In this document: positions 42,414 to 51,147 of the stretch, piece after piece
Position numbering within the stretch: position 1 is the first letter of the stretch
How the letters are laid out: each line of letters starts with the position of its first letter
DNA from: Lachnospiraceae bacterium
GTDB taxonomy: Bacteria > Bacillota > Clostridia > Lachnospirales > Lachnospiraceae
DNA: 56,861 bases
Assembly (NCBI GenBank): GCA_022768465.1
Contig: JALELZ010000009.1
Coordinates: 1 to 56,861, forward strand
Direction of reading: 5' to 3'
Translations under genes and position numbers: made by a program
The notes under the pieces: generated by a model
What the model was told of the DNA's origin: nothing
Databases searched by the model: none
What the model saw: only the letters and a program-made list of their open reading frames with translations

Positions 42414-43358
42414 TTATTGGAGTCTGATGCCTGTTTTTTCATAAAACTCGCTGAAGCTCATGCCACAGCCAAATGCGCCTTTTATTTGAGTAGTTGCCCT
42501 TGCTCTCATATTTCCTACACACATCGCGAATTCAATTGCATGTTCACGATAGTCAGAAATATTAGCTTCGGTCAAAAAATCACCATATGTTGTTTCCCTA
42601 TGAATTATGAGGCGCTTCATGCATTCTGTATATTCAGTTATAAATCCGCTTATCCATGAATCCCCGCATCCTGTAGTATCTACAGCATTGTTTTCCGCAT
42701 TATAAGGTTCTTTATAATAGGTCTTTACGCCATCATATATGTAAGCACCTTCTGTTCCAAAGGTCATTATGCTCATCTGCATATGATATTTGTCAACGGC
42801 CATTCGCATCATTTCATGGTTTTCTTCTTTTGTAAGCTCTTTCTTTGCGGAAAACAACATATATGAGGAAAATTCTGAAGCCACTGCAATCTTTTCTTCA
42901 TCTCCCGCTTGTGAAAAATCATATATGATAGGCACTCCGATACCTTTAAGCTTTAGAAGCTCCTTATCAAGATATGCCCAATAATTAGCATGAATTATGT
43001 CAAAGCTTTTAAAGTACTCTATATCTTTTTCATCAAGCACGACCGGATCTGTGTAAAGTACACCGCCATGATTTTCCATGCTAAGTACCCTGTCGCCATT
43101 AATAAGCTTACAGCAGCAACGTTCGGTTTCTCCATTTTTCACCACTTTGATCCTGCTTTGGTCAATTCCGAATTTATCCATGGAGTCCATTACAAGTTTT
43201 CCAAATTCATCATCTCCTACTGACCCTATGTATGCCGCTTCATGCCCGAGCATACTGCTGTATACAGCGACATTGACGCTGTTTCCTCCGGGCATAATCA
43301 TACCGTCGATATAATTAATATCTACACAGCTTTCTCCAAAGCAGGCTATCCGGATCAT
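42414..43358 (-). CDS. frlD: PfkB-family sugar kinase, probable fructosamine 6-kinase (FrlD-like)
   Basis: A 314-residue ribokinase/PfkB protein. The substrate motif is PGGNSVNVAVYSSMLG (about residues 23-38) with IGSVGDDEFG; the ATP/anion-hole motif is AVDTTGCGDSWISGF (about 227), where Cys replaces the usual Ala of GAGD. In the frl pathway FrlD phosphorylates fructosamines at C6 before FrlB cleaves them. The length and N-terminus fit FrlD, and the frlB and frlR genes are adjacent. Another PfkB substrate cannot be excluded. The ATG overlaps the stop of a frameshifted remnant (ATGA). Confidence 0.75.
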   Translation of the reverse strand: MIRIACFGESCVDINYIDGMIMPGGNSVNVAVYSSMLGHEAAYIGSVGDDEFGKLVMDSMDKFGIDQSRIKVVKNGETERCCCKLINGDRVLSMENHGGVLYTDPVVLDEKDIEYFKSFDIIHANYWAYLDKELLKLKGIGVPIIYDFSQAGDEEKIAVASEFSSYMLFSAKKELTKEENHEMMRMAVDKYHMQMSIMTFGTEGAYIYDGVKTYYKEPYNAENNAVDTTGCGDSWISGFITEYTECMKRLIIHRETTYGDFLTEANISDYREHAIEFAMCVGNMRARATTQIKGAFGCGMSFSEFYEKTGIRLQ

Positions 43359-43584
43359 TTTACTACCTCCATGTATATAATATTTAATTTCATGTAAGCT
43401 TTCACATCGAATTCTAATTTTTCCGCAAACGCCACATCGCTAATTGCAGATTATCCATAATATAACCCCTGTTAATAAGTCCGTCAATCGTATACATTTC
43501 CACAATTAAGCTGCAATTATTTTGTAACTCCCTACAATTCTTATTATTTTTGTTCGGGTTTCCGATCACCAGTTCATCACATAC
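43355..43584 (-). pseudogene. Frameshifted remnant upstream of the kinase, family unknown
   Basis: Two overlapping frames read as one broken C-terminus: CDELVIGNPNKNNK through INRGYIMDNLQLA (43584 to about 43450), then, after a one-base shift, ISDVAFAEKLEFDVKAYMK to a TGA at 43355. That stop overlaps the kinase ATG as ATGA, the usual sign of translational coupling in an operon. I do not recognise the family. The rest of the 43359-43798 gap holds the terminator at 43613-43644 and AT-rich DNA with an inverted repeat GAACAAT/ATTGTTC (43754-43774). Confidence 0.4.
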
Positions 43585-43612
43585 TTACGACTAATGCGGA
43601 AGATCCTGCATC

Positions 43613-43644
43613 AAAAAAAGAGGCCGTTATACCGCAACAGCCCC
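43613..43644 (-). terminator. Intrinsic terminator after the dehydrogenase gene
   Basis: On the minus strand GGGGCTGTT (43644-43636), a 7-nt loop and AACGGCCTC (43628-43620) form a 9-bp stem with two G-U pairs, followed by seven T (43619-43613). Confidence 0.85.
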
Positions 43645-43798
43645 TTTGCATTAACTATCCGAACCTTAGTGATTACCTTGAAACTTTTTGTTTGCACGTT
43701 TGGTTCTTATTAATTTATTCAGTTTTAAATAGCTTTAAATATTACATATAATTGAACAATTTCGTTCATTGTTCGAATCTAAGTTTTAAATCCTCAGC

Positions 43799-44821
43799 TT
43801 ATACATAATATTCCATCGGATATGTCATATACCCGATCGGATCAAGCTGATCACATGTTACATATCCCGCAGGTGCCATAAGCACTGAAGGGATACGGTT
43901 TACAACTGTTGCGCAGGTATGCTCAACTGTTGATGGCTTAACAACGTGGAACGCTGTATCAGGCTCGCCTGAGATCTTCCAATCGCACATATCTCCGTCA
44001 TCAGGTCCGTAAACCTTACCGATAGTCTCTTCTTCAATGGTGATTCCCTGCATAGTCTCGATGGTTACTACTGCAGACATACCGATAGCATTACCTGCCT
44101 TTATTTCCTTGCCGAGAGTCTCACTGTAGATATCCTTGTCAATGATGCAAGGAACATGCTTCTGTGAAATACTCTTGATAGTAAGTCCGAGCTTGCTGCA
44201 GATCGCCTCTGAAGCATTCCATGCATATGAAGGCTCAAAGTCTGTAGGATGAGCTATCTGCTCCTCAAATTCTGCCGGTGTAAGGTCACATCCGTGAGCC
44301 TGTGCCAATGCTATGCCGTACTCATCAACATTATAGCTGTATGCGCCCTTGATCTTTGTTATATTGTGACAGCCTGCTGCTACAAGACCAACGATATTGA
44401 TCCAGAAAATATCCTGCATACCGCTTCCTACGATCGTACAGTTATTCTCTTTTGCAAGCGCATCAAGCTTATTTATCATTGCTGCAGAGGTTGTCCACGG
44501 GAATATCGCCTCCTCACAAGTTGTAATTACATTAATTCCTCTTAAAACACATTGCTCGATCGACTCATAAATATCGCCGATAAAGCTCTTTGTTGTAATG
44601 ATCGCAACATCAGGATCGCACTCATCAAGAACCTGCTCTGCATTATCCGAAATAATAATTCCGGTTTTGACACCAAGTCCTGCCCAATCTCCGATATCCT
44701 GTCCTACGGAAGCTCCGTGTCCGATACCGCCAACGATCTGTGCCCCTTTCTCGTAAGCATAACGAAGTGTGTATTTACTCATTTTTCCGCAGCCATACTG
44801 TACTACTTTGATTTTATCCAT
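43799..44821 (-). CDS. DapB-like NAD(P)-dependent dehydrogenase (2,4-diaminopentanoate dehydrogenase-like)
   Basis: A 340-residue oxidoreductase. The N-terminal Rossmann domain starts [20 protein letters not shown], with [20 protein letters not shown] (about residue 75) and [15 protein letters not shown] (about 98). The C-terminal domain has [20 protein letters not shown] (about 135). This pattern matches the dihydrodipicolinate-reductase-like group that includes 2,4-diaminopentanoate dehydrogenase of ornithine fermentation. The ornithine aminomutase genes are not here, so the substrate may be another amine. ATG 44821 follows GAGGAC. It has its own promoter and terminator. Confidence 0.65.
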   Translation of the reverse strand: MDKIKVVQYGCGKMSKYTLRYAYEKGAQIVGGIGHGASVGQDIGDWAGLGVKTGIIISDNAEQVLDECDPDVAIITTKSFIGDIYESIEQCVLRGINVITTCEEAIFPWTTSAAMINKLDALAKENNCTIVGSGMQDIFWINIVGLVAAGCHNITKIKGAYSYNVDEYGIALAQAHGCDLTPAEFEEQIAHPTDFEPSYAWNASEAICSKLGLTIKSISQKHVPCIIDKDIYSETLGKEIKAGNAIGMSAVVTIETMQGITIEEETIGKVYGPDDGDMCDWKISGEPDTAFHVVKPSTVEHTCATVVNRIPSVLMAPAGYVTCDQLDPIGYMTYPMEYYV

Positions 44822-44875
44822 TTTCTTGTCCTCTCTCAATATGAGCTTTAAAGCACTTACATTTGTTACACTTTT

Positions 44876-44904
44876 AACATATCGCGTGTTCAGAAAAGAG
44901 TCAA
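44876..44904 (-). promoter_or_regulatory. Promoter of the DapB-like dehydrogenase gene
   Basis: On the minus strand TTGACT (44904-44899), a 17-bp spacer and TATGTT (44881-44876), 55 bp before the ATG. An ATGTA...TACAT-like inverted repeat lies just upstream (44914-44932). Confidence 0.75.
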
Positions 44905-45014
44905 GCCGTTTAGTGCGATGTATACAGTAAATACATTTTTCACATTTCTGTTTTTATAAAAAATGTCTAATAATCAGCTGAGTTTGATATTTTGCTCTAT
45001 AAGCGCTATATTAA

Positions 45015-45773
45015 TCACCTTATTGTCAATACGGATGCAATCAGCTCCCTTGTTTGTTCCTGCTGAGGGTTATTAAGTAGAGCTTTGGTTTCTCCTACCT
45101 CAATTATTTTCCCTTTATGCATAACTGCTGCCCTATCGCATAGGACTGCCGCAAGCGGAAGATCGTGAGTAATAAACAGCATTGACATGTTTTGTTCCTG
45201 TTTTAATCGTTTTAATAAATCAACGATCTGCGCCTGAATAAGCACATCCAGAGCGCTGGTAGCCTCATCACAAATAAGCAGCTTTGGTTTGCAGATCAAA
45301 GCTCTTGCTACCGCTGCACGCTGACATTCTCCGCCGCTTAACTGAGACAGCTTTTTGTCGGCATAGCTTTGCTTAAGTCCTACATAATCAAAAAGCTCCA
45401 GAGCTTTACGCTCTAATTCATCTCTCATGTACATGTGGTAGGATAATGCGCCCTGCATGACTCCCTTTAAAACCGTATCTCTTGGATCAAAGGAATCCAA
45501 TGGATTCTGAAATATCATCTGCATTGCGCTTCCGGCCGGCATAAGTCGTCTGCTGCCGGTAAGCTCTTTCCCGTCAAACAGAATAGTTCCGGAGCTTTCT
45601 TTAAGCAGTCTTGCTATCATACTGGCAGTTGTGCTTTTTCCGCAGCCGCTTCCGCCTGCCAGACCGAGACATTCTCCCTGAGCGATAGAAAAGCTTACAT
45701 TATCGACCGCCTTAAATGCCTGATGTCCTCTGACAAATTGTTTGCTTAAGTTTTGTACAGTCAGAAGCTCCAT
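45015..45773 (-). CDS. Peptide/nickel-type ABC transporter ATPase (second importer, OppF-like)
   Basis: A 252-residue ATPase: Walker A GGSGCGKST (about residue 39), signature LSGGECQRAAVARAL (about 143), Walker B LLICDEATSALD and switch His in FITHDLP. It is shorter than the paralogue at 34905 and lacks the C-terminal Cys-rich tail. ATG 45773 overlaps the previous stop as TGATG. It is the last gene of the second importer operon. Confidence 0.9.
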   Translation of the reverse strand: MELLTVQNLSKQFVRGHQAFKAVDNVSFSIAQGECLGLAGGSGCGKSTTASMIARLLKESSGTILFDGKELTGSRRLMPAGSAMQMIFQNPLDSFDPRDTVLKGVMQGALSYHMYMRDELERKALELFDYVGLKQSYADKKLSQLSGGECQRAAVARALICKPKLLICDEATSALDVLIQAQIVDLLKRLKQEQNMSMLFITHDLPLAAVLCDRAAVMHKGKIIEVGETKALLNNPQQEQTRELIASVLTIR

Positions 45774-46735
45774 CAGTTTTCTCCTATGCATAAGCATGCC
45801 GCAGTGTGTGTTTTGCTGATCTGCGCATTCTGCGGTGTTATTTCATGGCAAATATTTTGGCATTTCGGACATCTTTCCGCAAACGGACAGCCTTTCATTT
45901 CTGCTTTAAATGCCGGCGGGATCCCCGGAAGCCCTTTTGAGATATTTCCATTCAAATCAGGAACCGCCTGAATCAGCGCCCTTGTATAAGGGTGACAGGC
46001 ATCATGCAAAATTTCATCCCTGCTTCCGTATTCAACGATTCTGCCGCCGTACATAATTGCAATATTATCTGAAATTGCAGATACCACACCAAGGTTATGA
46101 GATATCAGGATCATTGATACATTAGAGCGTTCCTTAAGCAGCTGTAATTCTTTTATGACCTGCAGCTGACTTGTCACATCCAGCGCACTTGTAGGCTCGT
46201 CTCCTAATATAAGCTTAGGATTATTAATCATTGCTGCGGCTATCATCACGCGCTGGCACATTCCTCCGCTAAGCTCAAACGGATACGCTTTAAGTATTCT
46301 CTGCGGATCCTCAAGCAAAAGATCTTCCATCCGTTTTGCAGCTAATGCATCGCTCACTTTTCGGCTGACCTTCCTGCCATGCATTCTCATGGTTTCCAAA
46401 AATAACGATGAAATCGTCTTGGTTCCATCCATAGCGGCATAAGCATTTTGAGGGATCATAACTATATCCGCACCCCGGAGCTTTCTTAGCTCTTCATTAG
46501 ATAGCTCGGTCATTTCCCGTCCGTCAAAGCAAATGCTGCCTTTAATCAGACCTTTGGCAGCTTTTTCAAGCATCATAAGCGAACGCAGCATCGTGGTTTT
46601 CCCACAGCCGCTTTCACCTACTATGCCGAGAAATTCACCTTTTCTTACCGTAAAGCTGATATTTCTTGCAATGTCTATACCGTCACTGTATGAAACACAC
46701 AGATCCTTTACACTTATCATATTGTCCTGTTCCAT
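45773..46735 (-). CDS. Peptide/nickel-type ABC transporter ATPase (second importer, OppD-like)
   Basis: A 320-residue ATPase: Walker A GESGCGKTT (about residue 37), signature LSGGMCQRVMIAAAM, Walker B LILGDEPTSALD, and a C-terminal tail with CPFAERCPKCQNIC typical of OppD/DppD. ATG 46735 follows GGGGT; the longer frame would read through a perfect hairpin at 46761-46788 and has no ribosome site. It pairs with the ATPase encoded downstream. Confidence 0.9.
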   Translation of the reverse strand: MEQDNMISVKDLCVSYSDGIDIARNISFTVRKGEFLGIVGESGCGKTTMLRSLMMLEKAAKGLIKGSICFDGREMTELSNEELRKLRGADIVMIPQNAYAAMDGTKTISSLFLETMRMHGRKVSRKVSDALAAKRMEDLLLEDPQRILKAYPFELSGGMCQRVMIAAAMINNPKLILGDEPTSALDVTSQLQVIKELQLLKERSNVSMILISHNLGVVSAISDNIAIMYGGRIVEYGSRDEILHDACHPYTRALIQAVPDLNGNISKGLPGIPPAFKAEMKGCPFAERCPKCQNICHEITPQNAQISKTHTAACLCIGEN

Positions 46736-46760
46736 GAAAATGACCCCGTTTATTACATCA

Positions 46761-46788
46761 AGGGCTGCATAGCACAGCACGCAGCCCT
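46761..46788 (-). repeat. GC-rich hairpin after the second binding-protein gene
   Basis: AGGGCTGC (46761-46768) and GCAGCCCT (46781-46788) form a perfect 8-bp stem with a 12-nt loop. It lies between the binding-protein stop and the ATPase start, as in the first importer operon. Confidence 0.6.
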
Positions 46789-46810
46789 CACCTGATCGAT
46801 CATTATAATA

Positions 46811-48403
46811 TTAGTTTTCTGCAATAATATCCTTGTTAAGAAGATAATACTCCGAAGGGTTTGTCTTAAGCCCCTGAACATCGGCACCCATTACATAATA
46901 ATACTTAGAATGACTTATTACGATAAATCCGGCATCCTCATCAATTTTATCCTGGATCTGCTTTGCAAGCTCAACTCTGCGCTCTCCATCGAACTCCTCA
47001 TCAAGCTCATCTATCAATGCATCAACATCAGCATTTGAATAAGCTCCGTAATTGCTGCTGCCTCCGGTTTTAAATGCTATGTCAGCAAAATACTGCGGAT
47101 CTCCGGTAGGAGTCATTGTAAAGCTGACCATGAGCATGTCGAAATCACCGGTCTTCTGCTGCTCTGCAACTGATTCATAAACCTCAACATTGATCTCAAG
47201 GCCAAGCTTCTTAGCAGATGAGCTGATCTCATTGCAGAAATTCGGAAGCTCTGCCTTAGTGCTGTATGTAACTAAACGCAGTGATATCTTCTCTCCGTTA
47301 AGCTCACGATAACCGTCCCCGTCCGTATCAACAATGCCTGCATCATCCAAGAGCTTTGCGGCTGCATCCATATCATATTCTGTTCCGTGATCTGCTCCGA
47401 ATGCCATAAAATCAGGATACAGTCCTGTAGCAGGAACAGATGCTCCTTTATTCAGAATTTCCGCATAGCTCTTCTTATCTATCGCCATAGCAATTGCCTG
47501 TCGAACAGCAGACTCCTGAATCTGTGAATTTCTGAAGTTAAAAAATATTACCTGACCTCTTGATCCCGGAACACCGTCAACATTGTACTTGCTTCCATCA
47601 TTAAAAAGCTCGAGGCTGGTTCCCGGAATACTAACAGAAACATCACTTTCTCCGTTCTGCTGAGCCATTGTCAGAGTATTGGTATCTCCGATAATGTTAA
47701 TGACTGCTCCGTCTGCTTTTGGTTCTCCGCCCCAATAGTCTGCATACTTTTCTACAACTGCTTTTGATTTAACTTCGTAGCTTACAGCCTTAAACGGACC
47801 TGTTCCTATAGGAATAACAGCCGGATCCTCTTCTGCCGTAACATCTATTACTCCTGTAAGCGGCTCACACAGAGTGTTCTTAAAGCCTGGAACGACCTTA
47901 GATGTCTTAACTGTCAGCACTTGTCCGTCCGCTTCCATGCTTTCAATAAAGAGAAGTTCATTAAAACGCGGATTGATATCTGCTGTACGCTCCCAGCACG
48001 ATTTAACACTTTCCGCAGTCATCGGATTGCTATTCTGGAATGTAACATCGTCTCTTAGTGTTATCTTCCAGGTATGCTCATCTATCATCTCACAGCTTTC
48101 AGCTAATAACGGCTGTGCTTCAAGCTTGTCATCAAGCTTAAATAAAGTCTCTGTTATTCCCCAACGGCTTGTATACCAGCTGTCCCAGCTCTGTGCCGGG
48201 TCTAATGAAGTCGGGCACTGTGTGTCTGCTACAGTAATAATATTGTCGGTTTCCTGCTCAGCCGACTCCGTCTGCTGCTCAGTCTGCTGTGACTGCTGCC
48301 CCTGTTGTTCCTCCTGCTCAGAAGCCTTGCTTCCTCCGCAGCCAGCAAGCATAACTGAGCACATGGCTGCTAAAAACAGAGTGCCTAACATTCTTTTTTT
48401 CAT
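46811..48403 (-). CDS. ABC transporter substrate-binding lipoprotein (second importer, family 5)
   Basis: A 530-residue solute-binding protein. The lipobox is LAGC (Cys about residue 22), followed by a Gln/Glu/Ser-rich tether (about residues 28-55). Family signatures are AQSWDSWYTSRWGITETLFK (about 72) and TFQNSNPMTAESVKSCWE (about 122). Such W-x-x-W-Y-x-x-R-x-G segments occur in nickel- and peptide-binding members. It is a paralogue of the protein at 36726. The ligand is unknown; the adjoining methyltransferase gene hints at a modified small molecule or metallophore. Confidence 0.88.
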   Translation of the reverse strand: MKKRMLGTLFLAAMCSVMLAGCGGSKASEQEEQQGQQSQQTEQQTESAEQETDNIITVADTQCPTSLDPAQSWDSWYTSRWGITETLFKLDDKLEAQPLLAESCEMIDEHTWKITLRDDVTFQNSNPMTAESVKSCWERTADINPRFNELLFIESMEADGQVLTVKTSKVVPGFKNTLCEPLTGVIDVTAEEDPAVIPIGTGPFKAVSYEVKSKAVVEKYADYWGGEPKADGAVINIIGDTNTLTMAQQNGESDVSVSIPGTSLELFNDGSKYNVDGVPGSRGQVIFFNFRNSQIQESAVRQAIAMAIDKKSYAEILNKGASVPATGLYPDFMAFGADHGTEYDMDAAAKLLDDAGIVDTDGDGYRELNGEKISLRLVTYSTKAELPNFCNEISSSAKKLGLEINVEVYESVAEQQKTGDFDMLMVSFTMTPTGDPQYFADIAFKTGGSSNYGAYSNADVDALIDELDEEFDGERRVELAKQIQDKIDEDAGFIVISHSKYYYVMGADVQGLKTNPSEYYLLNKDIIAEN

Positions 48404-48429
48404 TTTGTTCCCCCTTTTTCTTTCGTTAT

Positions 48430-49224
48430 TTATTTCAATCTATCACGCAGCTTCTCGCCAAACAGATTGAACAAAGCTGATGTAATAAATATCGCTGTTC
48501 CCGGAATCATTATCATTTTTATATCAGTCTGCATATAATTTCTTCCAAGGTTTATCATCGCTCCCCATTCCGCTGTCGGCTCTGCCACTCCGATACCGAG
48601 ATAGGACAAAGCGGCGATCTGCATTATCATAGAAGCTATTCCCAGGCTGGCATTTATAATAAGCGGCGGCATCACGTTCGGAAAAACTCTCCTGAAAATG
48701 ATACTAAGGTGTGATTCTCCGCATATCCTTGCTGCTTTTAGGAATGTCCTGTTTCGCATTGAATAGGTAAAGCTTCTGGCTAATCTCGCATAATCTACCC
48801 ATTGAACAAGGCACAATGCTATAATCAGATTTTTAATTCCGATTCCCAGTAAGCCTGCGATGGCTATTGCCAAAATGATCTGAGGAAAGGCCTGCATTAT
48901 TGTGATCAATTCGTTAAGAACCGTGTCCACTGCGCCGCCGAAATATCCGCACAATATTCCGACCGTCGTTCCGATCGTAAATACAATCAGTGTTATTAAC
49001 AGACTTGTAAATATCGAAACTCTTGCACCATACAGCATTCTGGAAAGCATGCATCGTCCCAGTCCGTCAGTCCCGAGCGGAAATTCCCTGCTGAAGCCCT
49101 GCTGTGCCGCCAGCAAGTTCGTTTCATTCGGATCATTCGGTGCTAAAATCGGAGCGGCAAGTGCAGTTATCAGCAACAGACAAACCAGTGCAGACAAAAT
49201 ATAGAAGGATAAATTCTTTTTCAT
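48430..49224 (-). CDS. Peptide/nickel-type ABC permease (second importer, DppC/NikC-like)
   Basis: A 264-residue permease with about six helices. APNDPNETNLLAAQQGFSRE and FPLGTDGLGRCMLSRMLYGA (about residues 28-68) are the DppC/NikC N-terminal signature; RICGESHLSIIFRRVFPNVM (about 165) is the ATPase-docking loop. It overlaps the partner permease by 4 bp. Confidence 0.9.
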   Translation of the reverse strand: MKKNLSFYILSALVCLLLITALAAPILAPNDPNETNLLAAQQGFSREFPLGTDGLGRCMLSRMLYGARVSIFTSLLITLIVFTIGTTVGILCGYFGGAVDTVLNELITIMQAFPQIILAIAIAGLLGIGIKNLIIALCLVQWVDYARLARSFTYSMRNRTFLKAARICGESHLSIIFRRVFPNVMPPLIINASLGIASMIMQIAALSYLGIGVAEPTAEWGAMINLGRNYMQTDIKMIMIPGTAIFITSALFNLFGEKLRDRLK

Positions 49225-50198
49225 GCCTGATCCTCCGTGCTTCGGCTGTACTTTATTCTCGGATCGATAACAGCAGATAAAATGTCTATTATCAGATTAA
49301 TAATGAGATATCCCAGCGCTACCCAAAGGACAAAGCCCTGCACTACATACTGATCCATTCTCGCAACCGAGCTGACCGCCAGCCTGCCCAGGCCATTTAC
49401 AGAAAAAATGCCTTCAATCACTGTGGATCCTCCAATAAGTATGCCAACATATAAACCGATACAGCTTAAAATGGATGCCGCACAGTTTTTTAATACATGT
49501 GAAAACAAAATGCTTGAAAATTTAACGCCTCTTGTTACCGCTCCGTCCACATAAGGCTGCTCAAGCTGTTCCAACACGATGCCTCTGATCTGCCGTATCA
49601 TTTTTGCAGAGCATTGAATCACCAATACTGCGCTCGGAAGTATCAGTCCGCGAAAGCCTTCCTGAGCAAGCACCGGAAACATTCTCAGCTTTATACAGAA
49701 AAACCACAGGAATATCAGTGACAGTAAAAATGAGGGCATCGATATTCCGAAAAAGGAAAATATGCGCATTATATTGTCCAATAAACGATCGCGATACACT
49801 GCGCATAAAATGCCTGTCGGAAGTGAGATCGCCACGGTTATGATCAATACAAATACTGTCATCCTGAGTGTCGGACCCATGTTGCGGATAAGTTCTTCCG
49901 TGACCGGCCGCTTTGTTGTAAATGATACTCCAAGATCACCGTGTGCTGCCTTTCCAAGCCATGTCGTATACTGTTCCATAAAAGGCTTATCCAACCCCAT
50001 GATTTTTTCCTGTTCACGGATAGCTTCTTCAGAAATAACTCCGACATTTCCTTCAGATCCAGCAAGCCATAGCTCGGCAGGATTTTTGGGTGATAAAAAC
50101 ATGATGGAGAAGGTCAAAAACGTTATTCCTATAAGCACGACCGCAAACTGAATCAGTTCCGATAATGCTTTTCTTACAATAATTGCCGCTCGCATCAT
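49221..50198 (-). CDS. Peptide/nickel-type ABC permease (second importer, DppB/NikB-like)
   Basis: A 325-residue permease: FLTFSIMFLSPKNPAELWLA at the N-terminus, EQEKIMGLDKPFMEQYTTWL (about residue 62), and the docking loop VDGAVTRGVKFSSILFSHVL (about 215). Its start overlaps the methyltransferase stop by 4 bp (ATGA), so the methyltransferase and importer are translated as one unit. Confidence 0.9.
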   Translation of the reverse strand: MMRAAIIVRKALSELIQFAVVLIGITFLTFSIMFLSPKNPAELWLAGSEGNVGVISEEAIREQEKIMGLDKPFMEQYTTWLGKAAHGDLGVSFTTKRPVTEELIRNMGPTLRMTVFVLIITVAISLPTGILCAVYRDRLLDNIMRIFSFFGISMPSFLLSLIFLWFFCIKLRMFPVLAQEGFRGLILPSAVLVIQCSAKMIRQIRGIVLEQLEQPYVDGAVTRGVKFSSILFSHVLKNCAASILSCIGLYVGILIGGSTVIEGIFSVNGLGRLAVSSVARMDQYVVQGFVLWVALGYLIINLIIDILSAVIDPRIKYSRSTEDQA

Positions 50199-50968
50199 TT
50201 ACCTCTTTTTACAGTAACTAAAAAGACGGAATAATTTTGATACTGAATCTGCTCCTTTTCACTGTATACGACCGGATTCATCGACTCACGTACATCACAG
50301 GTAAAACCATTGTCCTGCCAGAATTTTATATCCCATTGAGGTCTGTCCTTATATGTCATCGGAAGCTCCTTCGCAAGCTCTTCCATTTCGTTTGACTTAA
50401 CATAAAATGAACCTCCCTGCTTAAGGATCGTCTCTCTGCTTGTAAGCCAATGCCTCATATTTTCCTTATTTTTAAGGTAGTAATACCATTCAGCATCAAA
50501 ATATTTAATGATTCCGTTTTTCTTAAGCAGTCTGCCCCATGACATCAGAGTTTCTTCAGGTTCTGTAAGTGTCCAGGTTACATCTCGGGAAATTATCAGA
50601 TCAAAGCTTTCAGGCTCAAAAGGAAGGACGTGACCCACCTGCTGAAATTTAACTTTAACCTTTGCCTGCTCAGCATTTTCAGAAGCCTTACAAAGCATTT
50701 CTGCATTCATGTCCACCGCTGTAACATGATGCCCTCTAAGTGCACTTATAATTGCAAACAGTCCCGGGCCTGTACCTATATCTAAAATATCTAAAGGTCT
50801 GCTTTCATCAATATCAGCGAATAATGCCTGTTCCCATGCGCTTTTCTTTACACTGTGAAGCTGTTCGTTATTGATATCGCTGTAGCTTTCAGAGCGATGT
50901 GTCCAATAATGATTCATGTTTTCTTCCGTGTGAATTAATTCAAGCTCTTTTTCCTTACAGTCAATCAT
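50195..50968 (-). CDS. Class I SAM-dependent methyltransferase heading the second importer operon
   Basis: A 257-residue Rossmann-fold methyltransferase. The SAM motif is LDILDIGTGPGLFAIISALR (about residue 60), with VTAVDMNAEML as motif II and FDLIISRDVTWTL (about 125) as the motif IV region. ATG 50968 is a plausible start; ATG 50917 (MNHYWTHRSESYSD) follows GGAAG at better spacing and may be the true one. It overlaps the permease gene by 4 bp, so its product probably modifies what the importer brings in, or makes a carrier molecule. The leader has a terminator and a 20-codon ORF. Confidence 0.8.
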   Translation of the reverse strand: MIDCKEKELELIHTEENMNHYWTHRSESYSDINNEQLHSVKKSAWEQALFADIDESRPLDILDIGTGPGLFAIISALRGHHVTAVDMNAEMLCKASENAEQAKVKVKFQQVGHVLPFEPESFDLIISRDVTWTLTEPEETLMSWGRLLKKNGIIKYFDAEWYYYLKNKENMRHWLTSRETILKQGGSFYVKSNEMEELAKELPMTYKDRPQWDIKFWQDNGFTCDVRESMNPVVYSEKEQIQYQNYSVFLVTVKRGK

Positions 50969-51016
50969 ATCCAATACCCACTACCTGCTGCCTCACCGGC
51001 AAATGCTTTGAAAAAT

Positions 51017-51070
51017 AAAAAAGTCACAAGACATATTGCTTTTCTTCTGAAAAGTCATATGCCTTGTGAC
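51017..51070 (-). terminator. Leader terminator (candidate attenuator) of the methyltransferase-importer operon
   Basis: On the minus strand GTCACAAG (51070-51063) pairs with CTTGTGAC (51030-51023), and the stem continues through GCATATG/CAATATG-type pairing. It is followed directly by TTTTTTATTTTT. It stands only 49 bp before the methyltransferase start and downstream of the operon's promoter, so it must be read through for expression. Confidence 0.75.
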
Positions 51071-51117
51071 ATATATTTACTAAAAACTCTGACAAATAAT
51101 CCGGGATTTCTTCCCAT
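51055..51117 (-). CDS. Candidate 20-residue leader peptide
   Basis: ATG 51117 to TGA 51055 encodes MGRNPGLFVRVFSKYMSQGI, a basic, aromatic peptide. Its last codons and stop lie in the 5' arm of the leader terminator, so a ribosome ending there would block the hairpin. The ribosome site is weak (AGAAG about 11 bases upstream). It may be a regulatory leader peptide or a secreted signal; no family is recognised. The 51177-51365 stretch upstream has no gene that I can see. Confidence 0.4.
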   Translation of the reverse strand: MGRNPGLFVRVFSKYMSQGI

Positions 51118-51147
51118 TATATCGACTTCTGTCGAAAATTCTTTACC

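Noticed and set aside
43741-43779. Inverted repeat GAACAAT/ATTGTTC and 12-mer ATTGTTCGAATC shared with 41365-41376 as a second regulator site
   Set aside because: The shared word is short and its two contexts differ: promoter edge in one, gene end in the other. It was noted under the features but not claimed as an operator.
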